In this document: in pieces, positions 18,599-26,732 of the stretch
How positions within the stretch are numbered: position 1 is the stretch's first letter
How the letters are laid out: each line of letters begins with the position of its first letter
Source of the DNA: Pseudoduganella buxea
Lineage (GTDB): Bacteria; Pseudomonadota; Gammaproteobacteria; Burkholderiales; Burkholderiaceae_D
Reading direction: 5' to 3'
Assembly: GCF_009720835.1 (NCBI RefSeq)
Contig: NZ_WNKZ01000002.1
Span: 1 to 64,000 of the forward strand
DNA: 64,000 nt
Notes under the pieces: generated by a model
The model's input: only the letters and a program-made list of their open reading frames with translations
Told to the model about the DNA's origin: nothing
The model's database searches: none
Made by a program: the position numbers and the translations under genes

Positions 18599-19636
18599 AT
18601 GGATTTGCGGTGTTTGTTTCCTCATCCCATCATTCAGGGTCCGATGGCCGGCGGCGCCAGTACTCCCGCATTGGTCGCTGCCGTGTCCAATGCCGGTGGT
18701 CTGGGGGCGCTGGCCGGCTCCCTGCTTGCGCCGGACAAGCTGGCGCACCAGGTCGCCGAGATCCGGGCGCTGACGAACCGGCCGTTTTGCGTCAATTTGT
18801 TTGTTCAGCAACCTCCCCAGCCATCGAAAGAGGCAGTGGCCCATGCTGTCGAACTGCTCAGACCCGTCTGGTCGTCGCTGGGCTGGCCCGACCTGGCACT
18901 GCCGTTTCGCTGGTGCGAGGATTTCAATGCACAGTTCGAAACCCTGTTGGCCGTGAAGCCGCCCGTCGTCAGCTTTACCTTCGATCTATTGAGCGCCCAG
19001 CACGTGGCCCGCTTGCACGCGGCCGGCATTTTCGTCATCGGCACGGCCACGCGGGTCGACGAAGCCCTGGCTTGGCAGGAGGTGGGGGCGGACGCCGTGA
19101 TTGCGTCCGGGGTCGAAGCGGGGGGCCACCGCGGCACGTTTATCGGTGACCAACGCGACGCGACCCTGGGCGCCGTGGACCTGCTGCAGGCGGTGGTCGC
19201 GGCCGTCCGGATGCCCGTGATTTCAGCCGGCAATATCATGACGGGCGCCGATATCCGGGATCGGCTGGCGCTGGGTGCGGCGGCGGTGCAGATGGGTACG
19301 GCGTTTCTCGTCACGGAAGAATCGGGCGCCCATCCCGCCTATAAACACCGGCTGCTGCATGCGGGGAATGCCCCGACGCGCTTGACGCGGGCATTTTCCG
19401 GTCGCTACGCGCGCGGCCTGGAAAACCGTTTCATGCAGCAGATGGCGGCAGTGGAAGACCAGTTTCCGCCGTATCCCGTGCAGAACGCGTTGACGGGGCC
19501 AATCCGTTTCGAGGCAGCAAAGCGGGGCGATTCGGAGTTGATGTCCCTGTGGTGCGGCACCGGCGTGGCCCGGGCCCGGCGCATGCCCGCCGCCAAGCTG
19601 GTGGAGACGCTCGTCGCGGAAATGGCCCAGTCCTGA
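18599..19636 (+). CDS. Nitronate monooxygenase family flavoprotein
   Basis: The family uses FMN to oxidise alkyl nitronates such as propionate-3-nitronate. The 345-residue protein opens MDLRCLFPHPIIQGPMAGG, has the phosphate-binding GTATRVDEALAW stretch and the signature GVEAGGHRGTF, whose His is the likely catalytic base. ATG at 18599 has an AGGAGA ribosome-binding site and directly abuts the DnaA-box region. The GMC oxidoreductase gene follows 11 bp later, so the two are probably co-transcribed. Some relatives are enoyl-ACP reductases (FabK-like), which cannot be fully excluded. Confidence 0.85.
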   Translation: MDLRCLFPHPIIQGPMAGGASTPALVAAVSNAGGLGALAGSLLAPDKLAHQVAEIRALTNRPFCVNLFVQQPPQPSKEAVAHAVELLRPVWSSLGWPDLALPFRWCEDFNAQFETLLAVKPPVVSFTFDLLSAQHVARLHAAGIFVIGTATRVDEALAWQEVGADAVIASGVEAGGHRGTFIGDQRDATLGAVDLLQAVVAAVRMPVISAGNIMTGADIRDRLALGAAAVQMGTAFLVTEESGAHPAYKHRLLHAGNAPTRLTRAFSGRYARGLENRFMQQMAAVEDQFPPYPVQNALTGPIRFEAAKRGDSELMSLWCGTGVARARRMPAAKLVETLVAEMAQS

Positions 19637-19647
19637 AAGGAGCCGTC

Positions 19648-21273
19648 TTGGAATCTGCCGGACAGTTTGACTACATCATTGTCGGTGGCGGCACGGCCGG
19701 GTGCGTGCTGGCCAACCGGCTGACGCAGGACCCGGACGTGGACGTGCTGCTGATCGAGGCGGGCGGACGCGACGATTATGTTTGGATTCATATTCCCGTC
19801 GGCTACCTGCACTGCATCGACAATCCCCGCACGGACTGGCTGTTTCGCACGGAACCGGATGCCGGCCTGGGCGGGCGCAGCCTGATCTACCCCCGCGGCA
19901 AGGTGCTGGGCGGCAGTTCCTCCATCAACGGCATGATTTATATGCGCGGCCAGGCCCGCGATTACGACGGCTGGGCCGAGCTGACGGGCGACCCTGGCTG
20001 GCGCTGGGACGAGGTGCTGCCACTGTTTCGCCATAGCGAAGATCACTACCGGGGTGCGACGCCGTTTCACGGTGCGGGCGGCGAATGGCGGGTGGAAAAA
20101 CAACGCCTGTCGTGGGATATCCTGAACGCCTTCCGCGAAGCGGCCGCGCAGACGGGTATTCCGGCCACGGAGGATTTCAACCAGGGCGACAACCTGGGTT
20201 GCGGTTATTTCGAGGTGAACCAGAAGCGGGGCATCCGCTGGAGCACGGCCAAGGCGTTTCTGCGGCCCGCCGCGCGGCGCCCGAACTTGACCCTGATGAC
20301 GGGCTGCCACGTGGAACGCCTGCTGGTGGCGGCGGGCGAGGGCGGTGCCGTCTGCCGCGGCGTGCAGTTCACGGGCGGCGGCACGCGCTGGACGGCCGAG
20401 GCTACTGGCGAAACCTTATTGTGCGCGGGCGCCATCGGCTCGCCCCAGATCCTGCAACTGTCCGGCATCGGCCCGGCCGCCGATTTGCAGCGGGCCGGCG
20501 TCACCCCCGTCGCGGACCTGCCCGGCGTGGGCGAAAACCTGCAGGACCACCTGCAACTGCGCATGATCTTCAAGGTGCAGGGCGCCAAAACCCTGAACAC
20601 GATGACGAACCACTGGCTGGGCAAGCTGCGCATTGGTCTGGAGTATGCGATGTTCCAGAGCGGGCCCATGTCGATGGCGCCGTCGCAGCTGGGGGCGTTC
20701 GCCCGTTCCCACGCGGACCAGCCCACGCCGAACCTGCAATACCACGTGCAGCCGCTGTCGCTGGAACGCTTCGGCGAACCGCTGCACACCTTTCCCGCCT
20801 TCACGGCCAGCGTGTGCAACCTGCGGCCGACGTCGCGCGGCCATGTGCGCATCGGCTCGGGCGACGCCTACGCGCCGCCCCGCATCACGCCGATGTACCT
20901 GAATACGGCCGAAGACCGTGCCGTGGCCTGCGCCGCACTGGGCCTGACGCGCCGCATCGCCGCCGCGCCCGCCCTGGCGCACTATCGGCCGGAGGAGTAC
21001 AAGCCGGGCGTGCACTTCCGCACGGACGAGGAACTGGCCGAGGCTGCCGGGTCGATCGGCACGACGATTTTCCACCCGGTCGGCACCTGCAAGATGGGCA
21101 AGCCGGACGATCCGCTGGCCGTTCTGGACAGCCAATTGCGGGTACGCGGCGTGGCGGGCCTGCGTGTGGTGGACGCGTCCGTGATGCCGACGATCACGTC
21201 CGGGAATACGAATGCGCCTGTCATCATGATTGCCGAGCGGGCCGCGCAGCTGTTGCAGGCGGCGCGCCGCTGA
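19648..21273 (+). CDS. GMC-family FAD oxidoreductase (choline dehydrogenase-like)
   Basis: The 541-residue flavoprotein starts with a TTG codon preceded by AAAGGAG at ideal spacing, giving LESAGQFDYIIVGGGTAG. It has the N-terminal FAD-binding GGGTAG, GMC signature 1 (GKVLGGSSSINGMIYMRG), PGVGENLQDHLQL, and the C-terminal HPVGTCKMG with the catalytic His. The motif DASVMPTITSGNTNAP follows. Such enzymes oxidise alcohols to aldehydes; the substrate cannot be deduced. It probably forms an operon with the upstream nitronate monooxygenase-type gene. Confidence 0.92.
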   Translation: MESAGQFDYIIVGGGTAGCVLANRLTQDPDVDVLLIEAGGRDDYVWIHIPVGYLHCIDNPRTDWLFRTEPDAGLGGRSLIYPRGKVLGGSSSINGMIYMRGQARDYDGWAELTGDPGWRWDEVLPLFRHSEDHYRGATPFHGAGGEWRVEKQRLSWDILNAFREAAAQTGIPATEDFNQGDNLGCGYFEVNQKRGIRWSTAKAFLRPAARRPNLTLMTGCHVERLLVAAGEGGAVCRGVQFTGGGTRWTAEATGETLLCAGAIGSPQILQLSGIGPAADLQRAGVTPVADLPGVGENLQDHLQLRMIFKVQGAKTLNTMTNHWLGKLRIGLEYAMFQSGPMSMAPSQLGAFARSHADQPTPNLQYHVQPLSLERFGEPLHTFPAFTASVCNLRPTSRGHVRIGSGDAYAPPRITPMYLNTAEDRAVACAALGLTRRIAAAPALAHYRPEEYKPGVHFRTDEELAEAAGSIGTTIFHPVGTCKMGKPDDPLAVLDSQLRVRGVAGLRVVDASVMPTITSGNTNAPVIMIAERAAQLLQAARR

Positions 21274-21470
21274 GCGGATTACCCCTCTGTCCGGAACCGC
21301 AACATTGCGTCGCTACATAGCAAAAAGTCAAAAGTTTATGGTAGTTATACGGTATTGTGACGAAAAATTGTTCTGTGTATGATCAAAAAAAAATTTAGCA
21401 AGATGTAAAGGAAAATCGCCGTCCACCGTCAGCGCGGGTGCGCGGTTCCAGAGAATATCGGGGAGACACG

Positions 21471-22241
21471 ATGTCGGATTTCATCTTGGAAACAAGTCAC
21501 TTGACCAAGGATTTCAAGGGCTTCACGGCCGTTAGCGACGTGAACCTGCAAGTCCAGCGCGGGCATATCCATGCGCTGATCGGCCCGAACGGGGCCGGCA
21601 AGACCACCTGCTTCAACCTGCTGACGAAGTTCCTCGTGCCGACGTCCGGCCAGATCCGCTTCAACGGCATCGACATCACGGCAGCCCGCCCGGCGCAGAT
21701 CGCGCGCATGGGCATCATCCGCTCGTTCCAGATTTCCGCCGTGTTCCCGCACCTGACGGTGTTGCAGAACGTGCGCATCGGCCTGCAGCGCCAGCTGGGC
21801 ACGACATTCCACTTCTGGCGCAGCGAAAAGTCGCTCGACAAGCTCAATGACCGCGCCATGCAGCTGCTGGCCGAAGTCGACCTGAGCGGGTTCGCGGACA
21901 CCATCACGGCCGACATGCCGTATGGCCGCAAGCGCGCGCTGGAAATCGCCACGACCCTTGCGATGGAACCGGAGCTGATGCTGCTGGACGAACCCACCCA
22001 GGGCATGGGTCACGAGGACGTCCACCGCGTGACGGAGCTGATCCGCAAGGTGTCCGCCGGACGCACGATCCTGATGGTGGAACACAATATGAGCGTGGTG
22101 TCCGGTATCTGCGACAAGATCTCCGTGCTGCAGCGGGGCGCCATGCTGGCCGAAGGCAGCTATGCCGAGGTGTCGAAAAATCCGCAGGTGATGGAGGCGT
22201 ACATGGGCACGGAAGCGGTCGAACTGGCGGGAGCACACTGA
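21471..22241 (+). CDS. livG: ABC transporter ATP-binding protein, LivG type
   Basis: One of two ATPases of a branched-chain amino-acid/amide importer. The 256-residue protein has Walker A GPNGAGKTT (about 36-44), the LivG-type signature region MPYGRKRALEIA and Walker B LMLLDEPTQGM, followed by the H-loop VEHNM. The stop codon overlaps the livF start by one base, so translation is coupled. The 197-bp upstream region is AT-rich and is the likely promoter. The ATPases precede the binding protein and permeases here, unlike the usual livKHMGF order. Confidence 0.93.
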   Translation: MSDFILETSHLTKDFKGFTAVSDVNLQVQRGHIHALIGPNGAGKTTCFNLLTKFLVPTSGQIRFNGIDITAARPAQIARMGIIRSFQISAVFPHLTVLQNVRIGLQRQLGTTFHFWRSEKSLDKLNDRAMQLLAEVDLSGFADTITADMPYGRKRALEIATTLAMEPELMLLDEPTQGMGHEDVHRVTELIRKVSAGRTILMVEHNMSVVSGICDKISVLQRGAMLAEGSYAEVSKNPQVMEAYMGTEAVELAGAH

Positions 22242-23008
22242 TGACGGCCACCATCCACTCCGCTCCCATCGCCACGGACCAGCCGGTCGTGCAGCCGGCG
22301 GCCGGCACGGCGCTGGAAATCCGCGACCTGCAGGCCTGGTACGGCGAATCGCATATCCTGCACAATGTGAATATCTCGGTGCGGCAGGGCGAAGTCGTCA
22401 CACTGCTGGGCCGCAACGGCGCCGGCCGCACGACCACCCTGCGCGCCATCATGGGCCTGACGGGCAACCGCACCGGCTCCATCAAGGTCAACGGCAAGGA
22501 AGCGCTGGGCCTGCCCACGCACCAGGTGGCCCACCTGGGCATCGGCTACTGCCCCGAGGAGCGCGGCATTTTCTCGTCGCTGTCGACCGAGGAAAACCTG
22601 ATGCTGCCGCCCGTGCTGAAGGGCGATGCGAAAGGCATGAGCATCGACGAAATCTACGACATGTTCCCCAACCTGAAGGAGCGCCGCAACAGCCAGGGCA
22701 CACGCCTGTCCGGTGGCGAGCAGCAGATGCTGGCCGTGGCCCGCATCCTGCGCACGGGCGCGCGCCTGCTGCTGCTCGATGAAATCTCCGAGGGCCTGGC
22801 GCCCGTCATCGTGCAGGGCCTGGCGCGCATGATCAAGACCCTGAAGGCGAAGGGCTACACGATCGTCATGGTCGAACAGAATTTCCGTTTCGCCGCGCCG
22901 CTGGCGGACCGGTTTTACGTGATGGAGCACGGTCAGATCGTCGAGACCTTTGCTGCATCCGAGCTGGAAGACAAGATGCCGGTGCTGACCGAGCTTCTTG
23001 GCGTTTGA
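22241..23008 (+). CDS. livF: ABC transporter ATP-binding protein, LivF type, with Arg in Walker A
   Basis: Second ATPase of the branched-chain amino-acid-type importer, 255 residues. It has the LSGGEQQMLAVARIL signature, Walker B LLLLDEISEGL and H-loop VEQN. The Walker A motif reads GRNGAGRTT, with Arg in place of the invariant Lys that contacts the ATP phosphates. Arg occurs at this position in some LivF-like proteins as I recall, so activity may be retained, but it is worth checking. A 20-residue N-terminal extension precedes the fold. A terminator-like hairpin follows 26 bp after the stop. Confidence 0.92.
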   Translation: MTATIHSAPIATDQPVVQPAAGTALEIRDLQAWYGESHILHNVNISVRQGEVVTLLGRNGAGRTTTLRAIMGLTGNRTGSIKVNGKEALGLPTHQVAHLGIGYCPEERGIFSSLSTEENLMLPPVLKGDAKGMSIDEIYDMFPNLKERRNSQGTRLSGGEQQMLAVARILRTGARLLLLDEISEGLAPVIVQGLARMIKTLKAKGYTIVMVEQNFRFAAPLADRFYVMEHGQIVETFAASELEDKMPVLTELLGV

Positions 23009-23033
23009 GCAGGCAATAACAACAGAAAAGCGG

Positions 23034-23058
23034 ACGCAGCCACCGGCGGCTGCGTTTT
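23034..23058 (+). terminator. Hairpin terminator after livF
   Basis: ACGCAGCC and GGCTGCGT form an 8-bp stem with a 6-base loop, followed by four T residues. It may partly separate livGF from livK expression. Confidence 0.6.
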
Positions 23059-23176
23059 GACAGCTTTAGGACAGCGCCAACTTCGCCAGCACCAGCAGGC
23101 AGCGGCACGCCACGTCGGCGTATCGTCCGTGCTGGAACGGGCAGGGGGCGCTGTCTCACCCAATGGAGACTTTTCA

Positions 23177-24385
23177 ATGAAACGCACAGCTATCGCCACT
23201 GCCGCCCTTGCCATCTGCGCAATGGGCGTCTCCTTCGCAGCACAGGCCCAGGTATCGGGCGACACCATCAAGATCGGCTTCATCACCGATATGAACGGGC
23301 TATACACCGATATCGACGGTGCCGGCGGCGCCGAAGCGATCAAGATGGCCATCGCCGATGCGGGGGTCGTCATCGTCGGCAAGAAGGTGGAATTCATTTC
23401 CGCCGACCACCAGAACAAGGCCGACATCGCCGCCTCCAAGGCACGTGAATGGTTCGACCAGCAGGGCGTCGACATGCTGATCGGCGGCACCAATTCCGGC
23501 GCCAACCTGGCCATGGCCAAGGTGGCGGCGGACAAGAAGAAAATCTTCATTTCGATCGGCGCCGGCTCCTCGCGCCTGACCAACGAGGAGTGCACGCCGT
23601 ACACCGTGCATTACGCCTATGACACCGTGGCGCTGGCACGCGGCACGGGCGGCGCCATCGTCAAGCAGGGCGGCAAGGACTGGTACTTCATGACGGCCGA
23701 CTATGCTTTCGGCCACTCGCTGGAAAAGGACACGGCCGATGTCGTCAAGGCCGGTGGCGGGCGCGTGCTGGGCGCCGTCAAGCACCCGCTGTCGGCATCG
23801 GATTTTTCGTCGTTCCTGCTGCAGGCGCAGGGCTCGAAGGCGCAGATTCTGGGCCTGGCCAATGCCGGCGGCGACGCCATCAACGCGATCAAGGCGGCCA
23901 ACGAATTCGGCATCACGAAGAAAATGAAACTGGCTGGCCTGTTGATATTTATCAATGATATCCACTCCCTGGGCCTGAACGCGACGCAGGGCATGTACCT
24001 GACCGATGGCTGGTATTGGGACGCCAATCCGGAAACCCGGGCCTGGTCGAAGCGCTACTTCGCCAAGATGAAGAAGGAGCCGTCGATGCTGCAGGCGGCA
24101 GATTATTCGGCCGCGTCGAACTACCTGAAAGCCGTCAAGGCCGTCGGCACGGACGATTCCGACAAGGTGATGGAATACCTGAAAAAGACGCCCATCAACG
24201 ACATGTTCACGAAGAACGGCGTAATCCGTCCGGACGGCCGCATGGTGCACGATATGTACCTGATGGAAGTGAAAAAGCCGTCGGAATCGAAATACCCATG
24301 GGATTACTACAAGCTCGTGGCCACGATCCCGGGCGAGCAGGCGTACATGAAGAAGGCTGAAACCAAGTGCGCGTTGTGGAAGTAA
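23177..24385 (+). CDS. livK: ABC transporter substrate-binding protein, branched-chain amino-acid type
   Basis: This is the periplasmic receptor of the Liv-type importer. The 402-residue precursor begins MKRTAIATAALAICAMGVSF, a clear signal peptide cleaved after about residue 25 (AQA). The mature protein has the type-1 periplasmic-binding fold typical of leucine- or amide-binding proteins, including IGGTNSGANLAMAKVAADKK and DYAFGHSLEKD. The substrate could be amino acids, amides or related acids. ATG at 23177 is chosen because it starts the signal peptide; an upstream frame extension lacks any domain. Confidence 0.9.
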   Translation: MKRTAIATAALAICAMGVSFAAQAQVSGDTIKIGFITDMNGLYTDIDGAGGAEAIKMAIADAGVVIVGKKVEFISADHQNKADIAASKAREWFDQQGVDMLIGGTNSGANLAMAKVAADKKKIFISIGAGSSRLTNEECTPYTVHYAYDTVALARGTGGAIVKQGGKDWYFMTADYAFGHSLEKDTADVVKAGGGRVLGAVKHPLSASDFSSFLLQAQGSKAQILGLANAGGDAINAIKAANEFGITKKMKLAGLLIFINDIHSLGLNATQGMYLTDGWYWDANPETRAWSKRYFAKMKKEPSMLQAADYSAASNYLKAVKAVGTDDSDKVMEYLKKTPINDMFTKNGVIRPDGRMVHDMYLMEVKKPSESKYPWDYYKLVATIPGEQAYMKKAETKCALWK

Positions 24386-24783
24386 GGGCAAGCTAGGCCG
24401 ATACCGGGCAGCGGGCGGGGCGGACGTCCACAGGACGTTCCCCGCGCGTCGGTCCGGGGGTGTCCGGCGTTTGCCCCCGCGTAGTGCTTGTCCATTCGTG
24501 TGCCCCCCGTGTGCGGTGGACGTTCGATGCGTGGCTGGACGATGTCGGGCGCGGACAGCGCCGTTGCAGGGCCTGGACGCGATTGCCGGTCCACGGACGT
24601 GCGGCCCGGGTCCGGCGATTGGCCGCAAGGTGTGCGCCGCGTGTGCGGCAGGCGATGTCCGCCGTCCGCTTTGGCTTGGTTTGCTGTTGGTCTGCTGTCC
24701 ACGTCGCGTTCGCGCGGCGTTCTGTCCGAAGCCGCGCCCGTGCCTGGGCGTTCACTTACTGTCTTTCTCGAAAAATCGCAGCT
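24386..24783. other. 398-bp intergenic region of unusual composition
   Basis: Between livK and livH the sequence is very G+C-rich and enriched for GTCC and GGAC words (for example GGACGTCCACAGGACG near 24421 and GGTCCACGGACGTG near 24590). Open frames cross it on both strands, but none has a recognisable product, and the frame leading into livH has no membrane-protein character before 24784. I see no gene here; it may be structured RNA or degenerate repeats. Confidence 0.4.
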
Positions 24784-25668
24784 ATGGAAATATTCGGTTA
24801 TCCCCTGCCCATGGTGATGAGCCAGCTGGCGCTGGGTCTCGTCAACGGCTCCTTCTACGCCATGCTGTCGCTCGGGCTGGCGGTTATTTTCGGCCTGCTC
24901 AACGTCATTAATTTCTCGCACGGCGCCATGTACATGATGGGCGCCTTCGTGGCGTGGATGGGCATGACCTACCTGGGCCTGTCGTACTGGGCGATGTTGC
25001 TGCTGGCGCCCATCGTCGTCGGTGCCTTGGGCATCTTGATCGAGAAAACCATGCTGCGCTGGTTGTACAAGCTGGATCACCTGTACGGCCTGCTGCTGAC
25101 CTTTGGCATCACCTTGCTGGTGGAAGGCGTGTTCCGCTCGTTCTACGGCGTCTCCGGCCAGCCGTTCGAGACGCCCGAGCTGCTGACGGGCGCCACCGAC
25201 CTGGGCTTCATGATGCTGCCGAACTACCGCCTGTGGGTGGTGGCCGCGTCGCTGCTGGTGTGCCTGAGCACGTGGTTCGTCATCGAGAAAACCAAGCTGG
25301 GCGCCTATCTGCGCGCCGGCACGGAAAACCCGAAACTGGTGGAAGCCTTCGGCGTCAACGTGCCGCTGATGGTCACCTTGACCTATGGCTTTGGCGTGGC
25401 GCTGGCCGGCTTTGCCGGCGTGCTGGCGGCGCCCATCATCCAGGTGTCGCCCCTGATGGGTTCGAACCTGATCATCGTCGTGTTCGCCGTCGTCGTGATC
25501 GGCGGCATGGGCTCGATCCTCGGCTCCATCGTGACCGGGCTGGCGCTGGGCGTCATCGAAGGCCTGACCCGGGTGTTCTATCCCGAGTTCTCGTCGACGG
25601 TGGTGTTCCTCGTGATGGTCATCGTGCTGCTGCTGCGTCCCGCCGGCCTGTTCGGCAAGGAAAAATAA
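24784..25668 (+). CDS. livH: Branched-chain amino-acid-type ABC transporter permease LivH
   Basis: This 294-residue inner-membrane permease begins MEIFGYPLPMVMSQLALGLV, with about eight hydrophobic segments. It has the typical GLAVIFGLLNVINFSHGAMYM stretch, and the cytoplasmic coupling segment RAGTENPKLVEAFGVN contacts the ATPases. ATG at 24784 gives the normal LivH N-terminus; an open frame upstream adds unrelated residues. It is followed 10 bp later by livM. Confidence 0.93.
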   Translation: MEIFGYPLPMVMSQLALGLVNGSFYAMLSLGLAVIFGLLNVINFSHGAMYMMGAFVAWMGMTYLGLSYWAMLLLAPIVVGALGILIEKTMLRWLYKLDHLYGLLLTFGITLLVEGVFRSFYGVSGQPFETPELLTGATDLGFMMLPNYRLWVVAASLLVCLSTWFVIEKTKLGAYLRAGTENPKLVEAFGVNVPLMVTLTYGFGVALAGFAGVLAAPIIQVSPLMGSNLIIVVFAVVVIGGMGSILGSIVTGLALGVIEGLTRVFYPEFSSTVVFLVMVIVLLLRPAGLFGKEK

Positions 25669-25678
25669 GAGGTTACCC

Positions 25679-26653
25679 ATGAACAAACAAATCGGTTATG
25701 CACTGGCGCTGGCGGTGGCCCTGGCCGCCCCCTTCGTCGGCTACCCCGTCTTCCTGATGAAGCTGCTGTGCTTCGCCCTGTTCGCCTGCGCGTTCAACCT
25801 GCTGATCGGCTACACGGGCCTGCTGTCCTTCGGCCATGCGGCCTTCTTCGGCGCCTCCGGCTATGTGGCGGGCAATGCGCTGAAGAACTGGGGCTTGCCG
25901 GTCGAGCTGGCGATCCTGGCCGGCGTGGCGGGAGCGGCCGTCGTCGGCCTCGTGATGGGCGCATTGGCCATTCGCCGGGCCGGCATCTACTTCTCGATGA
26001 TTACCCTGGCCCTGGCCCAGATGGTGTATTTCGGCGGGCTGCGCTTCACGGACTTCACGGGCGGCGAGGACGGCCTGCAGGGCGTCCCGCGCGGCAAGCT
26101 GCTGGGCGTGATCGACCTGGGCAACGACCTGACCCTGTACTTCGTCGTGCTCGCCATCGCCGTGGCCGCCTTCGCGCTGATCGTGCGCACGGTGCACTCG
26201 CCGTTCGGCCAGGTATTAAAGGCCATCAAGGAAAACGAGCCCCGCGCCATTTCGCTGGGCTACGACGTCGACCGCTACAAGCTGGTCGCCTTCGTGCTGT
26301 CGGCCGCGCTGGCCGGCCTGGCCGGTGCCCTCAAAACGGTCGTGCTGGGTTTCGAAACCCTGACGGACCTGCACTGGACCATGTCCGGCCTCGTCATCCT
26401 GATGACCCTGGTGGGGGGCATGGGCACCCTGGCCGGCCCGCTGCTGGGCGCCGTCGTCATCATCGCGCTGGAGAACAAGCTGGGCGACTTCGGTACGATG
26501 CTGGCCGGCGGCACGGGCATCGAATGGTTCAACACCCTGGGCGAGGCCGTGAGCATGGTGACGGGGCTGATCTTCGTGGCCTGCGTGCTGTTGTTCCGCA
26601 AGGGCATCGTCGGCGAGATCGTGGACCGCTTCGGCAGGCGCAAGCCGGCCTGA
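25679..26653 (+). CDS. livM: Branched-chain amino-acid-type ABC transporter permease LivM
   Basis: Second permease subunit, 324 residues. It has about nine hydrophobic segments, the LLIGYTGLLSFGHAAFFG motif near residue 41 and the coupling loop KAIKENEPRAISLGYDV. A good GAGG ribosome-binding site precedes the start. Together with LivH it forms the channel for the substrate delivered by LivK. A strong terminator follows. Confidence 0.93.
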   Translation: MNKQIGYALALAVALAAPFVGYPVFLMKLLCFALFACAFNLLIGYTGLLSFGHAAFFGASGYVAGNALKNWGLPVELAILAGVAGAAVVGLVMGALAIRRAGIYFSMITLALAQMVYFGGLRFTDFTGGEDGLQGVPRGKLLGVIDLGNDLTLYFVVLAIAVAAFALIVRTVHSPFGQVLKAIKENEPRAISLGYDVDRYKLVAFVLSAALAGLAGALKTVVLGFETLTDLHWTMSGLVILMTLVGGMGTLAGPLLGAVVIIALENKLGDFGTMLAGGTGIEWFNTLGEAVSMVTGLIFVACVLLFRKGIVGEIVDRFGRRKPA

Positions 26654-26659
26654 CAAATG

Positions 26660-26685
26660 ACGCCGGCACCGCCGGCGTTTTTTTT
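26660..26685 (+). terminator. Rho-independent terminator after livM
   Basis: ACGCCGGC, a 3-base loop and GCCGGCGT are followed by eight T residues, 6 bp after the livM stop. Confidence 0.88.
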
Positions 26686-26732
26686 CACGGGCTTGCATCG
26701 GGCAAGCTCCCCCAATAAAAAATGAGGATGAC

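Noticed and set aside
24460-24783. N-terminal extension of LivH by 108 residues
   Set aside because: The extension is Arg/Cys/Ala-rich with no membrane character, while ATG 24784 gives the normal LivH start.
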